A stretch of 38,528 nucleotides of DNA from an uncultured Acholeplasma sp. (GTDB lineage: Bacteria > Bacillota_I > Bacilli_A > Acholeplasmatales > Acholeplasmataceae). This document shows, piece after piece, positions 17,202-26,934 of this stretch. Where the stretch lies: the NCBI GenBank assembly GCA_937868795.1, contig CALMNM010000134.1, positions 1 through 38,528 of the forward strand. Direction: 5' to 3'. Position 1 is the stretch's first letter, and every line of letters begins with the position of its first letter. The notes below the pieces were generated by a model that was not told the DNA's origin, did not search any database, and was given only the letters and a program-made list of their open reading frames with translations. A program made the translations under genes and the position numbers.

Positions 17202-18121
17202 ACCGATTAATACCAATCAAAAAACCCGATGATTTTGATCGTTTTTGGCAGCACGCAAAACAAGAACTCAACCATATCCCCTTTCGTTATCATGTGATAG
17301 AAACATATAGAAATGAAGACTTTGAAGAAGTCCAAAAGTTTTCTTATCAAGGAGCGAAAAACGAAACCATATACGGTATGCAACTTATCCATGAAGGTAT
17401 ACCTCGTCCTACGATGGTCTTCTTTCACGGTTATGGTTGGCACAAAGGTGAACCAAATGACTATCTCGATTATTACCAAATCGGATATAACATAGTCTCA
17501 ATCGATATCAGAGGTCAAAAAGGATTGACCAAAGATCGTTACCCTTATCACAGTGGTGATGAGCGATTAATGACAAGAGGAATTATGAATCCTGATGAGT
17601 ATTATTTAAAGCATGTTTACCAAGATAGCTTGCAGCTGATCCGTATAGTAAAGACTCTTTCCTACGTAGAACAAAAACATATCATCCTACATGGAGGGTC
17701 TCAAGGGGGTGGAATCGTCATTGCTCTTGCAGCACTGGAGGATGTCGCCTATGTTTTTGCAGATGTACCGAGTTATACCCATTTCAAAGGCAGATTGATT
17801 GGAAAACATGGATCAGTGAGAGAGATAGCAGATTATATCTCTGAACACCATCTTGATCCAGACAAGATCCTTGATAATCTTCAATATTTTGACAATATCC
17901 ACTTTGCCCCAATGATCAAAGCCCCAATTTTTAGCTCAGTGGGTTTAAAGGATCAGATATGCCCAGCAGAATTTTTTGAGATGGCTTATGATACCATCAC
18001 TGCTAAAAAAGTTCTCTTTCGCTATCCTGAGGGTGGGCATGAAGGTGGTGGTGCTGTGCATCATCAACAAAAACTAAAACAGTCCAAGGAGTATTATGAT
18101 GAATACGAAAGAACTACTTAA
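17195..18121 (+). CDS. CE7-family acyl (acetyl) esterase
   Basis: 308 residues of an alpha/beta-hydrolase of the acetyl-xylan-esterase / cephalosporin-C deacetylase family (AXE1). The family's RGQ motif is at 106-108 (SIDIRGQKG); the nucleophile elbow is GGSQGGG with Ser169, and the likely triad partners are Asp253 (GLKDQICP) and His282 (EGGHEGGG). There is no signal peptide, so it acts in the cytoplasm on imported sugars. It starts 7 nt inside the lacI stop (ATGTTAG) with only a weak RBS, suggesting translational coupling. In this locus a substrate carrying O-acyl groups on beta-1,2-glucan is plausible, but that is inference; CE7 enzymes are broadly active on small acetylated sugars. Confidence 0.87.
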   Translation: MLDRLIPIKKPDDFDRFWQHAKQELNHIPFRYHVIETYRNEDFEEVQKFSYQGAKNETIYGMQLIHEGIPRPTMVFFHGYGWHKGEPNDYLDYYQIGYNIVSIDIRGQKGLTKDRYPYHSGDERLMTRGIMNPDEYYLKHVYQDSLQLIRIVKTLSYVEQKHIILHGGSQGGGIVIALAALEDVAYVFADVPSYTHFKGRLIGKHGSVREIADYISEHHLDPDKILDNLQYFDNIHFAPMIKAPIFSSVGLKDQICPAEFFEMAYDTITAKKVLFRYPEGGHEGGGAVHHQQKLKQSKEYYDEYERTT

Positions 18122-20228
18122 ATCCTTAACAAGAGAAGAAAAAATTGGTCAGATGCTTCAGATCGCCCCCTTCTTTTTTGTCAAACATGCACATGTGGAA
18201 GTTGCAGGTCATTTAAAAGCCCTTAACCTCACAAAAAAGCAGATTTTTGAAGCGGGATCCGTCCTTGGTATTGGTAACGGTCATGAAATGATTGAGGTTC
18301 AAGAAGTTTTTCTCAAAGAGAGCAGACATAAGATTCCCCTTTTATTCATGGCAGATATTATTCATGGTTATGAAACTATTTTCCCAGTCCCACTAGGATT
18401 AGCATCATCCTTTAATCCCAAATTAGCCAAAAAGGTCGCACGGATCTCTGCACTAGAAGCAGCAACTTCAGGAATTCATGTAACATTTTCACCGATGGCA
18501 GATTTATCAAGAGATCCCAGATGGGGTCGTGTTGTTGAAAGTTTTGGTGAAGATCCATATCTCAATGGACAATTTTCATCAGCCATGGTGCAAGGCTATC
18601 AAGGGGATGATCTCAAACAAGAAAATAACCTCGCATCCTGCGTTAAACACTATGCTGCTTACGGAAAATCAGAAGCAGGACGCGATTATAATACCGTCGA
18701 TTTATCACGTCTTTCACTACACTATGATCATATGGAAGGCTATCGTAAGGCAATTGAAGCTGGAGCGCGTTTGATCATGACAAGTTTTAATGTTGTCGAT
18801 GGCATCCCTTCAACGGTCAACAAATACTTACTTAGAGATGTGTTAAGAGATTTGTGGCATTTTACAGGTGTGACCATCACAGATTATGATTCACTCCATC
18901 AGGTGATTGCTCACGGTGTGGCTGAAGATGATCTACAGGCTGCACTTCGCGGGATTGATGCAGGCCTTGATATCGAAATGGCCTCGACATGTTATGTAAA
19001 CTACTTAAGTGAACTTGTCGATCAAGGTCTCGTCGATGAAACATTAATTGATGACGCATGTCTTCGTATTTTAGATTTGAAAGAAGAACTTGGTCTATTT
19101 GATAATCCTTACAAACATGCTCATCCTGAACGTGCGACTCAGATTGTTCGCTCTAAGGAGCATTTAGATAGTGCACGAAAGGTCGCACACGAATCCATCG
19201 TGCTTTTGGAAAATCGTCAGGTGCTTCCTCTAAAAAGTGGAACGAAGGTTGCACTCGTTGGACCTTACGCGACCAATAGAGAGACCAACGGGCCATGGAG
19301 TTGGCATGGTAATAATGCATTGAATGCCAATTTACAAGAAGCGCTCAATCATGATCTTGAGATCATCTATATCAATTCAAGTGAAGTGATTAGTGATTAT
19401 CAAACTGATGATTTTAATGTGATAGAAGACGCAGATGTCGTTCTTTATGCGTGTGGTGAGACCATTCATGAATCAGGCGAAGCGCATAATCGAGCGAAGA
19501 TAGCATTACCAAGAGATCAAGAAAATCTTTATCACGTTTTAAAGAAACATGCGAAAAAGATAGTGACCATCATTTTTGCTGGACGACCCCTCATTCTTAA
19601 TGAACTTACATCAAGTGATGCCCTTGTTTACGCATGGTTCCCTGGAAGTGAGGGAGCGTATGCACTGAGTGATCTTCTCTTAGGGCGGATGAATCCATCA
19701 GGAAAACTTCCGATGAGTTTTCCACGTCATGAAGGTCAAATTCCACTTTATTACAATCATCTGAATACAGGACGCCCCTATGATCCAACACATCGAAATC
19801 CATTTACAAGTTATTATCTAGATGTCCCTAATACACCACTGTATCCCTTTGGCTATGGACTCTCCTATACCTCATTCGAACTAGGATCTTCTATGCTATC
19901 TTCAAATCATATGTCTTTAAACGAAACAGTCGAATTAAAGGTTCAAATAAAAAATACCGGAATGATGCGTGGTCAAGAAGTGGTTCAACTCTACATTCGA
20001 GATCATTTTGCATGGATTGCACGACCCATTAAGGAACTAAAAGCATTCCAAAAAGTGATGCTTGAACCCGGTGAAGAAGTAACTCTCACGTTTAACATCG
20101 ATAAAACGATGCTTGGATACTACACCCAAGATGGATTATTTGTGGTAGAACCTGGTCATTTTGATTTGATGATTGGGACAGATAGCGATCATCTTACTAC
20201 CCATAAACTGACCTTAAAAAAGGAGTGA
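18096..20228 (+). CDS. GH3 beta-glucosidase (probable sophorose-type)
   Basis: 710 residues with the complete three-domain GH3 layout: a TIM barrel (about 1-330) with DPRWGRVVESFGEDPYL, CVKHYAAYG and the nucleophile block TITDYDS (Asp263); an alpha/beta sandwich (about 360-560) with GETIHESGEAHNR holding the probable acid/base Glu; and a C-terminal fibronectin-III-like domain (about 610-710). There is no signal peptide. AAGGAG (18086-18091) is 4 nt before the first ATG and 7 nt before the second (18099), so the second may be the true start. It overlaps the esterase gene by 26 nt. In Listeria innocua a GH3 enzyme adjacent to the GH94 phosphorylase prefers sophorose; the same pairing here suggests it splits sophorose and short oligomers to glucose. 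Confidence 0.9.
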   Translation: MMNTKELLKSLTREEKIGQMLQIAPFFFVKHAHVEVAGHLKALNLTKKQIFEAGSVLGIGNGHEMIEVQEVFLKESRHKIPLLFMADIIHGYETIFPVPLGLASSFNPKLAKKVARISALEAATSGIHVTFSPMADLSRDPRWGRVVESFGEDPYLNGQFSSAMVQGYQGDDLKQENNLASCVKHYAAYGKSEAGRDYNTVDLSRLSLHYDHMEGYRKAIEAGARLIMTSFNVVDGIPSTVNKYLLRDVLRDLWHFTGVTITDYDSLHQVIAHGVAEDDLQAALRGIDAGLDIEMASTCYVNYLSELVDQGLVDETLIDDACLRILDLKEELGLFDNPYKHAHPERATQIVRSKEHLDSARKVAHESIVLLENRQVLPLKSGTKVALVGPYATNRETNGPWSWHGNNALNANLQEALNHDLEIIYINSSEVISDYQTDDFNVIEDADVVLYACGETIHESGEAHNRAKIALPRDQENLYHVLKKHAKKIVTIIFAGRPLILNELTSSDALVYAWFPGSEGAYALSDLLLGRMNPSGKLPMSFPRHEGQIPLYYNHLNTGRPYDPTHRNPFTSYYLDVPNTPLYPFGYGLSYTSFELGSSMLSSNHMSLNETVELKVQIKNTGMMRGQEVVQLYIRDHFAWIARPIKELKAFQKVMLEPGEEVTLTFNIDKTMLGYYTQDGLFVVEPGHFDLMIGTDSDHLTTHKLTLKKE

Positions 20229-20234
20229 AGCAAT

Positions 20235-23200
20235 ATGCTGTTGAACAATCAAATCAAGACACAATCGATTGAAAGCCAAGGACTATTCGTCAATTTTTTA
20301 GAATCAGGTGATGTTTATGACATTACCTATCAAGATGCACAGATCAACCTGTTACATGGAAATCTTGTCGATGGTGGAACCATCAATCTCTATTTACGCG
20401 TTTTCGAGGATGAATCCATTAAGTATACCCCACTTTTTGGTCGCCACTCACCTTCTCATTTTTTGATTCATGAAAACAAAGCGATTTATCAAGGGTCTTT
20501 TGAGGGGATTCATTATCAAATCGTTTGGTTTTTGACTGGTTTAAGATTTGATTTAAACGTCAAATTATCAAGTGACCTTCCAAAAAAGGTGGATCTCATG
20601 TTTGGTATGGATTTAGCGATCACCTCTAAAGGAAGTGTACTGAATAGTGAACCTTATACTGTTCAGTATATCGATTATAAAGTCTTTGAACATGACTTGG
20701 GCTACACGCTTTGTGCACGACAAAATCAGGGAAGAAGTCAATACTTTCAATTAGGGTCATTCAATAAAACGATAGGCTATACCACCGATGGATTTCAATT
20801 CTTTGGACTTTCGGCCAAAGAAACAGGCATTCCTGAAGCGATGAATCAAGAAAGACTCATCTCAGACATCTATCAATATGAATTTGCCTATTTTGCACTC
20901 CAAACTGAAGCATTATCTATCTCTCAACATCATCAATCAGTCACCTTTTATGGACTATATGAACCCGAAGATCATGATGTGATTAAAAAGGCAAAAAAGG
21001 TTGAACCTATCAAAACGAGTGATGTCTTTATACTTAATACTGATAACAAAGAAGTGTCGATCGGCTTTATTAATCCTAAACATCGCTTAAATGGATTATC
21101 ATTGTCACATAAAGAATGGGATCGACTTTATCCACTTAGGGATCAGCTTGAAACAAAAGAGCAACAATGGTTATCTTTTTTTACCGATGACCATCACCAT
21201 GTGGTCGCCAAAGAAAAAGAATTACTTCTTGAAAGACAACATGGGAATCTTTTGATTCATGGGGATCTAGAGCATGTCTCAGATCGCGTAATGGCAACAA
21301 CCAATTGGATGTTTGGTGTCTTTCATTCTCACGTAGTGGCTGGAAACAGTAGTTTTAATAAGCTTTTAGGTGACTTAAGAAATCCTTTGAATTTACAGAC
21401 CATTTCCGGGTTAAGAATTTATGTCAAAATCGATGGAATTTATCATTTGTTAGGCATCCCCAGTGCGTATGATATGGGTGGAGCGACAACGCGTTGGATT
21501 TATCAACAAGAAGATCGGTGTATTGTCATCAGTAGTTTTGTCGATTCCTATCGTTTAGTTCAAGGACTTAACGTCGAAGTTTCTGGACAACCTATAGAGG
21601 ATATGATCATTTTGCAACAAGTCCTTATGAATGTCAATGAACATCTCTCCGATATTCCTTATGATGTAGAGGGTAGAAATATCATTTTCTATCCACCTCA
21701 AGGTTCGATGATGGCCAATCGTTATCCTGAATTAAAGTATCGTTATCAACTTGATCAGGACTTTGACTTAGTCAGTGAAGAAGATGCGTTTGGCACCCAC
21801 TCCCATCAAGGTTTGTTACTTCTTCACGTACAACCTAAAACCTCGTTAACCCTATGGATTCAAGCGACTTATGATAAAGAGTTTGAACCCATTGAAACAT
21901 TGACTTATGAAGAAGCGAATCGACAAGGAACTGACCGATTACTAGGGTTTACGCATCAACTAAACCTAAGCCATCCTACGCTTCAACACGAGATGAACTT
22001 GCTCATGCATACGATCTTTTGGTATACCCATAATGCACTCATCCATTACGCATCACCTCATGGACTCGAACAATACAATGGTGCAGCTTGGGGAACAAGA
22101 GATGTCTGTCAAGGACCCTTCGAATTTTTCATGGCGAATCAACATTATGACATCGCAAGAGAAATTTTAGTGAAAATATATGGTAGACAATTTATTGAAA
22201 ACGGGGATTTTCCTCAGTGGTTTATGTTTGATCGCTATTATCAAATTCAAGCACACGAAGCGCATGGTGATATCATCATCTGGCCACTTCGGGCACTCGC
22301 TTATTACATCAAAGGCACCGAGGATCTTTCGATTCTTGATGAGTTTACGAGTTACATGTCGATTCAAAAAAACGATTTTGTCGATCAAGTATCGATCTAT
22401 GATCACGTCAAAAAGCAGATTCAAGCGATTGAAGAAACATTTATCCCAGGAACGTATTTACCACGTTATGGTGGCGGAGACTGGGATGATACATTACAAC
22501 CAGCCAATCACGATTTGACGAAAAAGATGGTTTCAGGATGGACAGTAGCTCTCCTCTATGACACCCTAAAGACTTTTGGGGAAGAGATTTTTAAGTATGA
22601 TAACGAGTATGCAAAACAACTCAATCTTTTAGCACAAAAGATCAAAGCAGATTATCAAAAACATATGGTCGTCGACGGAATACCTGCGGGTTTTGTCGTC
22701 TTTGATAAAGAAAAGATGTATCTTTTACATCCAAGAGATCAAAAAACGGGTTTGAAATATCGACTACTTCCACTGACCCGTTCAATGATTGCTGAATTTG
22801 TCCAACCAAAAGACATCAATCCTTATTTACATGTCATCAATCAATACTTAAAACATCCCGATGGTGTTCGCCTGATGGATACGACGGTTGAATATCGAGG
22901 TGGTATCAAAACGTATTTCACACGAGCAGAAACAGCAGCAAACTTTGGTCGTGAAATTGGACTCCAGTATGTTCATGCTCACATTAGATATATAGAAGCC
23001 TTAGCGAAGATAGGACATGCAGATGAAGCCTATGACGCACTGATGGTCATCAATCCGATTCTCTTATCTGAACGAGTTAAAAATGCGTATTACCGACAAT
23101 CTAACATGTATTTCTCGAGTTCTGATGCTTGGTTCAAAGATCGTTATCAGGCCAGAAGAGAATTTGATCGGGTCAAAAAAGGTGACATTCTTGTCAAAGG

Positions 23201-23522
23201 TGGATGGCGTCTATACTCCAGTGGACCTGGTATATATTTAGCACAACTCATTTCAAATCTACTCGGTTTACAATCTTATCATGGTCACTTATTACTCGAT
23301 CCTGTTTTACCGAAACGCTTGGATGGGTTAACCGTTTCTTTTAGAAAAAATGAGCGAACTTACCGAATCTCTTATCAACGTGGTCGTGATCAGATTTTAC
23401 TCAATGGTATAAGTGCTCCTTATCAATCACGGTTTAATTTATATAAACAACCCTCTGTCTTGATCGATAGACATGATCTAGAACAGAAGAATGAAATCAA
23501 CCTAATCTTTATTAGACAATAA
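20235..23522 (+). CDS. GH94 phosphorylase, probable 1,2-beta-oligoglucan phosphorylase
   Basis: 1095 residues, close to the roughly 1100 of the Listeria 1,2-beta-oligoglucan phosphorylase and much longer than cellobiose phosphorylase (about 800). N-terminal beta-sandwich domains occupy about 1-560. The (alpha/alpha)6 catalytic barrel (about 570-1010) contains YNGAAWGTRDVCQGP and the GGDWDD block (residues 747-752) with the candidate catalytic Asp. A final beta domain closes the chain. It resembles the phosphorylase half of cyclic beta-1,2-glucan synthase but has no glycosyltransferase or membrane part, so it is a free cytosolic enzyme: beta-1,2-gluco-oligosaccharide + phosphate to shorter chain + alpha-glucose 1-phosphate. 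RBS AAAGGAG overlaps the GH3 stop. It is the last gene of the operon and is followed by a terminator. Confidence 0.88.
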   Translation: MLLNNQIKTQSIESQGLFVNFLESGDVYDITYQDAQINLLHGNLVDGGTINLYLRVFEDESIKYTPLFGRHSPSHFLIHENKAIYQGSFEGIHYQIVWFLTGLRFDLNVKLSSDLPKKVDLMFGMDLAITSKGSVLNSEPYTVQYIDYKVFEHDLGYTLCARQNQGRSQYFQLGSFNKTIGYTTDGFQFFGLSAKETGIPEAMNQERLISDIYQYEFAYFALQTEALSISQHHQSVTFYGLYEPEDHDVIKKAKKVEPIKTSDVFILNTDNKEVSIGFINPKHRLNGLSLSHKEWDRLYPLRDQLETKEQQWLSFFTDDHHHVVAKEKELLLERQHGNLLIHGDLEHVSDRVMATTNWMFGVFHSHVVAGNSSFNKLLGDLRNPLNLQTISGLRIYVKIDGIYHLLGIPSAYDMGGATTRWIYQQEDRCIVISSFVDSYRLVQGLNVEVSGQPIEDMIILQQVLMNVNEHLSDIPYDVEGRNIIFYPPQGSMMANRYPELKYRYQLDQDFDLVSEEDAFGTHSHQGLLLLHVQPKTSLTLWIQATYDKEFEPIETLTYEEANRQGTDRLLGFTHQLNLSHPTLQHEMNLLMHTIFWYTHNALIHYASPHGLEQYNGAAWGTRDVCQGPFEFFMANQHYDIAREILVKIYGRQFIENGDFPQWFMFDRYYQIQAHEAHGDIIIWPLRALAYYIKGTEDLSILDEFTSYMSIQKNDFVDQVSIYDHVKKQIQAIEETFIPGTYLPRYGGGDWDDTLQPANHDLTKKMVSGWTVALLYDTLKTFGEEIFKYDNEYAKQLNLLAQKIKADYQKHMVVDGIPAGFVVFDKEKMYLLHPRDQKTGLKYRLLPLTRSMIAEFVQPKDINPYLHVINQYLKHPDGVRLMDTTVEYRGGIKTYFTRAETAANFGREIGLQYVHAHIRYIEALAKIGHADEAYDALMVINPILLSERVKNAYYRQSNMYFSSSDAWFKDRYQARREFDRVKKGDILVKGGWRLYSSGPGIYLAQLISNLLGLQSYHGHLLLDPVLPKRLDGLTVSFRKNERTYRISYQRGRDQILLNGISAPYQSRFNLYKQPSVLIDRHDLEQKNEINLIFIRQ

Positions 23523-23543
23523 AGCGATGCCTATCGCTTTTTT
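23521..23543 (+). terminator. Rho-independent terminator of the catabolic operon
   Basis: AAAGCGAT (23521-23528), loop GCCT, ATCGCTTT (23533-23540), running into six T. The stem starts within the GH94 stop codon. It marks the boundary between the sugar locus and the housekeeping genes. Confidence 0.88.
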
Positions 23544-23567
23544 GCTTAATGAAGTCCCCATTGAATA

Positions 23568-23576
23568 TGATATAAT
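23568..23576 (+). promoter_or_regulatory. Extended -10 promoter for rnr
   Basis: TGATATAAT is a perfect extended -10 (TGn + TATAAT). No good -35 is found at 16-18 nt; extended -10 promoters can do without. Transcription would start near 23583, giving a very short leader of about 11 nt, which contains the GAGGT RBS. Confidence 0.55.
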
Positions 23577-23593
23577 ATCATCGAGGTAAAACC

Positions 23594-25639
23594 ATGAACA
23601 ATTTATATCTGATGTTTTATGAACATCAAACAAGAAAACTGAATAAAGACAGTGTCACAGGTGTTCGTTTAGAAGAATATCCATATGTGACGTTTGAAGA
23701 TCCTTATTATATTTTAAAGCACGATATTTTAATCGGACGCATCGATCATAAAAAGACTTTCGGCTTTTTACGCCAAGAAAACGGGGACATCTACCTAGAA
23801 CAACGCGATATGATGGATGCGATGCATGATGATATCGTCTTGGTCAAAGAAGGGGTTGAACCCCACGTCATTCTGATCGTTAAACGGGCGTTATCTGTCT
23901 TGGTAGCTACCGTAAAAAAAGGTAAGAATGGTCTTTATTGTCAAGCGGATACTTATTTAGATCGTCGATTAGAAGTGGATTTAGAACTAGAATTGGTTCC
24001 GGGTCATGTGGTGATGCTTGAAATCGAATCGATTGAACGCTTTGTCATCAATGCAAAAGTGATTAAGGTCATCGGACACATCAATGATCCAGACATCAAT
24101 ACATTAAAAATTGTTGCGAGTTATGATTGGCCACAAACATTTTCGGACCAAGTGATGGATTCGATTCACGATATCACGATCGATATGAATCAAGAGAGAA
24201 AAGAACGTCTTGATTTAACTAACGATTTGATCATCACCATTGATGGAAAAGATGCGAAAGACTTAGATGATGCCATCAGCATGACTGTGGACAATGGCAT
24301 TTATCATTTAGGTGTTCACATCGCCGATGTCTCCCATTATGTGAAAGAAGACTCACCACTCGATCAAGAAGCGTTTAAACGTTCGACATCTTCCTATTTA
24401 GCGGATCGCGTGATTCCGATGTTACCACATAAACTTTCTAATGATTGGTGTTCACTCAATCCAAACGAAGAAAAATTAACATTATCTTGTCTGATGGATA
24501 TCGATCAAGATGGAAAAGTGATCAGTTATGAAATCAAGAAATCGGTCATCATCAGTAAGCGTCGGATGACCTATGATGAAGTCAACCAATTTCTTTTAGA
24601 AGGCAAATCACTTAACCATCCTGCCATTGAATCGATGCTGATCCATATGAATGAGCTATCTCAAAAACTTAAACTCATTCGCAAAAAGCGTGGGGAAATT
24701 GAATTTGAATCTTCGGAATTAGGATTTATCGTAGACGATAAAGGACGTGTGCTTGATGTCTATGAACGTCATACCAATGAAGGGGAAGAACTCATTGAAT
24801 CTTTCATGCTCATAGCTAATGAAACCGTAGCTTTCCACATGTTCCATGCCAATCTTCCCAGTATCTATCGTATTCACGAAGATCCCGATCATGTCAAACT
24901 AAAACTTGCACTACAGACAGTCAGTAAATTAGGAATTCCAGTCAATTATAAGCAACTCGGTAATCCTAAGCCTTTACAGATTATCACTGAACATACGCGA
25001 AACACCCATGTCGAATATGTCGTCCATATGATTTTATTGCGGGCAATGCAGAAGGCGAAATACTCTGAAATATTAGCCCCACATTATGGCTTAGGTGCGC
25101 GTTATTACACGCACTTCACATCACCGATCAGACGTTATCCTGATTTGATTTTACATCGCTTAATTCATCGTTTTGTCTTAAACGAATCGAGCAACTATAA
25201 GAATGATCTGTATCATTTTGAATCCATTATGCCGGATGTTGCAAAGCATACTTCAGATCAGGAAAGAAAAGCGGTTCAGATGGAACGTGATGTCGCTAAA
25301 CTCAAGAGTTGTGAGTATATGCAAGATAAAGTAGGGCATATATTTAAGGCCACCATTACACAAATGATGCCCTCTGGGATGTTTGTTAAATTGACCTCAG
25401 GCATAGAGGGGTTTATCCCACTTCGCGTCTTAGATGACTACTACATGTATGATGAAGCATTATTGACGTTTATCGGAAATCGTGGGAAACGATACCGGTT
25501 AGGTGATAGTGTCAAAGTCGAATTATTATCCGTTGATATCAATGATAAAAAAATGGATTTTGGTATCGTCGATAAAAAGAAACCCAAAAAGGATTACACC
25601 CATGAAAATCATTACACAAAACAAAAAGGCAAGGCATGA
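23594..25639 (+). CDS. rnr: Ribonuclease R
   Basis: 681 residues of a 3'-5' exoribonuclease. An N-terminal cold-shock-type OB domain (about 40-110, [16 protein letters not shown]) precedes the RNB catalytic domain (about 200-520), which has the metal-binding Asp cluster [14 protein letters not shown] and the motif [19 protein letters not shown]-terminal S1 domain (about 580-650, [22 protein letters not shown]) and a Lys-rich tail follow. It lacks the extra N-terminal helix-turn-helix seen in longer homologues such as those of E. coli and Bacillus (around 780-810 residues). Together with SmpB it serves RNA decay and trans-translation; the pair overlap by 38 nt. There is no secG upstream, unlike the usual Firmicutes order. 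Confidence 0.95.
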   Translation: MNNLYLMFYEHQTRKLNKDSVTGVRLEEYPYVTFEDPYYILKHDILIGRIDHKKTFGFLRQENGDIYLEQRDMMDAMHDDIVLVKEGVEPHVILIVKRALSVLVATVKKGKNGLYCQADTYLDRRLEVDLELELVPGHVVMLEIESIERFVINAKVIKVIGHINDPDINTLKIVASYDWPQTFSDQVMDSIHDITIDMNQERKERLDLTNDLIITIDGKDAKDLDDAISMTVDNGIYHLGVHIADVSHYVKEDSPLDQEAFKRSTSSYLADRVIPMLPHKLSNDWCSLNPNEEKLTLSCLMDIDQDGKVISYEIKKSVIISKRRMTYDEVNQFLLEGKSLNHPAIESMLIHMNELSQKLKLIRKKRGEIEFESSELGFIVDDKGRVLDVYERHTNEGEELIESFMLIANETVAFHMFHANLPSIYRIHEDPDHVKLKLALQTVSKLGIPVNYKQLGNPKPLQIITEHTRNTHVEYVVHMILLRAMQKAKYSEILAPHYGLGARYYTHFTSPIRRYPDLILHRLIHRFVLNESSNYKNDLYHFESIMPDVAKHTSDQERKAVQMERDVAKLKSCEYMQDKVGHIFKATITQMMPSGMFVKLTSGIEGFIPLRVLDDYYMYDEALLTFIGNRGKRYRLGDSVKVELLSVDINDKKMDFGIVDKKKPKKDYTHENHYTKQKGKA

Positions 25640-26045
25640 TTACTTCATCGAAGATACGTATGAAGCAGGTATTCAGCTCCTTGGCAGTGAAATTAAATCC
25701 ATTCGTTTAGGCAAAGTGAGCATCAATGATGCCTTCGTGACAATCAAGCATGGCGAAGCGTATATTCATAATATGCATGTCGCGATTTATGAGTTTTCTA
25801 ATCGTTTTAATCACGAGGAAACACGAACACGAAAATTGCTTTTACACAAAAACGAAATACTCAAACTGTTTGCCAAAACACGCGAACAGGGTTTTACATT
25901 AATTCCCTTAAAAGTTTATTTAAAAGACGGACTATGCAAAATAGAAATCGCCCTTGCCAAAGGTAAAAAATCTTATGACAAGCGTGATGACTTAAAAGAA
26001 AGAGATGCCAACGATCGTTTGAAAAAAATCATGCGGAGAAGGTGA
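25602..26045 (+). CDS. smpB: SsrA-binding protein SmpB
   Basis: 147 residues from the ATG at 25602, where the conserved family N-terminus begins ([18 protein letters not shown]). Further upstream the frame is open, but only because it runs through rnr. The core has [21 protein letters not shown] and the basic C-terminal tail [19 protein letters not shown] that enters the ribosome decoding centre. It carries tmRNA to stalled ribosomes. Its start lies 38 nt inside the end of rnr, in another frame, so translation is likely coupled; only a weak AAAGGA lies upstream. The tmRNA gene itself is not in this window. Confidence 0.95.
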   Translation: MKIITQNKKARHDYFIEDTYEAGIQLLGSEIKSIRLGKVSINDAFVTIKHGEAYIHNMHVAIYEFSNRFNHEETRTRKLLLHKNEILKLFAKTREQGFTLIPLKVYLKDGLCKIEIALAKGKKSYDKRDDLKERDANDRLKKIMRRR

Positions 26046-26049
26046 ACTC

Positions 26050-26934
26050 ATGGTACCCAAAATCGGTTTAGCTTTAGGTGGTGGTGGATCAAGGGGATCC
26101 TACCAAATCGGTGTGCTTAAAGCGCTGGATGAAGCAGGCATTTTGCAAGAAATTGATAGTGTCGCAGGCAGCTCAATCGGTGCAATCAATACGCTTATGG
26201 TTATGGCGAAATTTTCCTTTGATCGCATGATTGACACTTGGGAAACGATTACCAATCAGGATGTTTATGGTCGCCATTTTGATCACCTTCAGTTCAGTAA
26301 AATCGGTTTATTTAGTGTGAAAAATCTTTTTGAGAGACTATCAAAACAAATTTCACTCAAAGAAATCCGTGATAGTAAAATCCAAGGCTATGTGACAGCA
26401 ACGAAAATTCGAAAGGGGTCAATGGTCGAACAGGTGATGCTCCATCGGATGGAAAAAGAAGTATTTCATCTAAATAACTTTAATTACCCCCATAAAGCTG
26501 TGCTCGCTTCAGCATCGATTCCTTTAATCTTTGGTTCTACAGAAATAGATGAATCTTATTATGTCGATGGAGGCATCAAAGATAACTGTCCTGTCGATGT
26601 CTTGATTGAACAGGGTTGCAATATAATCCTAGCCATCCCTATTGATGGCAGATTTCATCCCAAAAAATATGAGGAATCACCGATTCTATTAATCAATTTT
26701 GAAACCAAAAAGCTTTTCTCAATTCTCTTGATTGATATCCTGGACTTCAAAAAAGAAAGTGTCAAGGATAAGGCCAATTATGGGTATCGATTGGGAAAAC
26801 ACATGATTAAAAAACTGATGGATGAAGGTCTATATGATGGACAAACATGGCAGATCAACGAGACATTTCATCATATCTTTATCTCGAAAGACGAAGAGAA
26901 TAACTTAGATGAAGGAGTAAACGCATGGATTTAG
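26050..26934 (+). CDS. Patatin-like phospholipase family protein
   Basis: 294 residues. The patatin fold is evident from the oxyanion-hole loop GLALGGGGSRGSYQIG (6-21), the nucleophile elbow GSSIG (Ser42) and the second dyad residue in DGGIKDN (Asp173). The family hydrolyses acyl lipids; bacterial members of this RssA/YchK-like type are mostly uncharacterised and probably cytoplasmic or membrane-associated, as no signal or span is seen. It begins 4 nt after smpB and overlaps the next gene (a PAP2 phosphatase) by 10 nt, which suggests a joint role in membrane lipid turnover. Confidence 0.9.
   Translation: MVPKIGLALGGGGSRGSYQIGVLKALDEAGILQEIDSVAGSSIGAINTLMVMAKFSFDRMIDTWETITNQDVYGRHFDHLQFSKIGLFSVKNLFERLSKQISLKEIRDSKIQGYVTATKIRKGSMVEQVMLHRMEKEVFHLNNFNYPHKAVLASASIPLIFGSTEIDESYYVDGGIKDNCPVDVLIEQGCNIILAIPIDGRFHPKKYEESPILLINFETKKLFSILLIDILDFKKESVKDKANYGYRLGKHMIKKLMDEGLYDGQTWQINETFHHIFISKDEENNLDEGVNAWI

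Noticed and set aside
20235-23522. Cyclic beta-1,2-glucan synthase
   Set aside because: The GH94 part is alike, but the glycosyltransferase and membrane domains of the synthase (about 2800 residues) are missing, so the protein is a phosphorylase.
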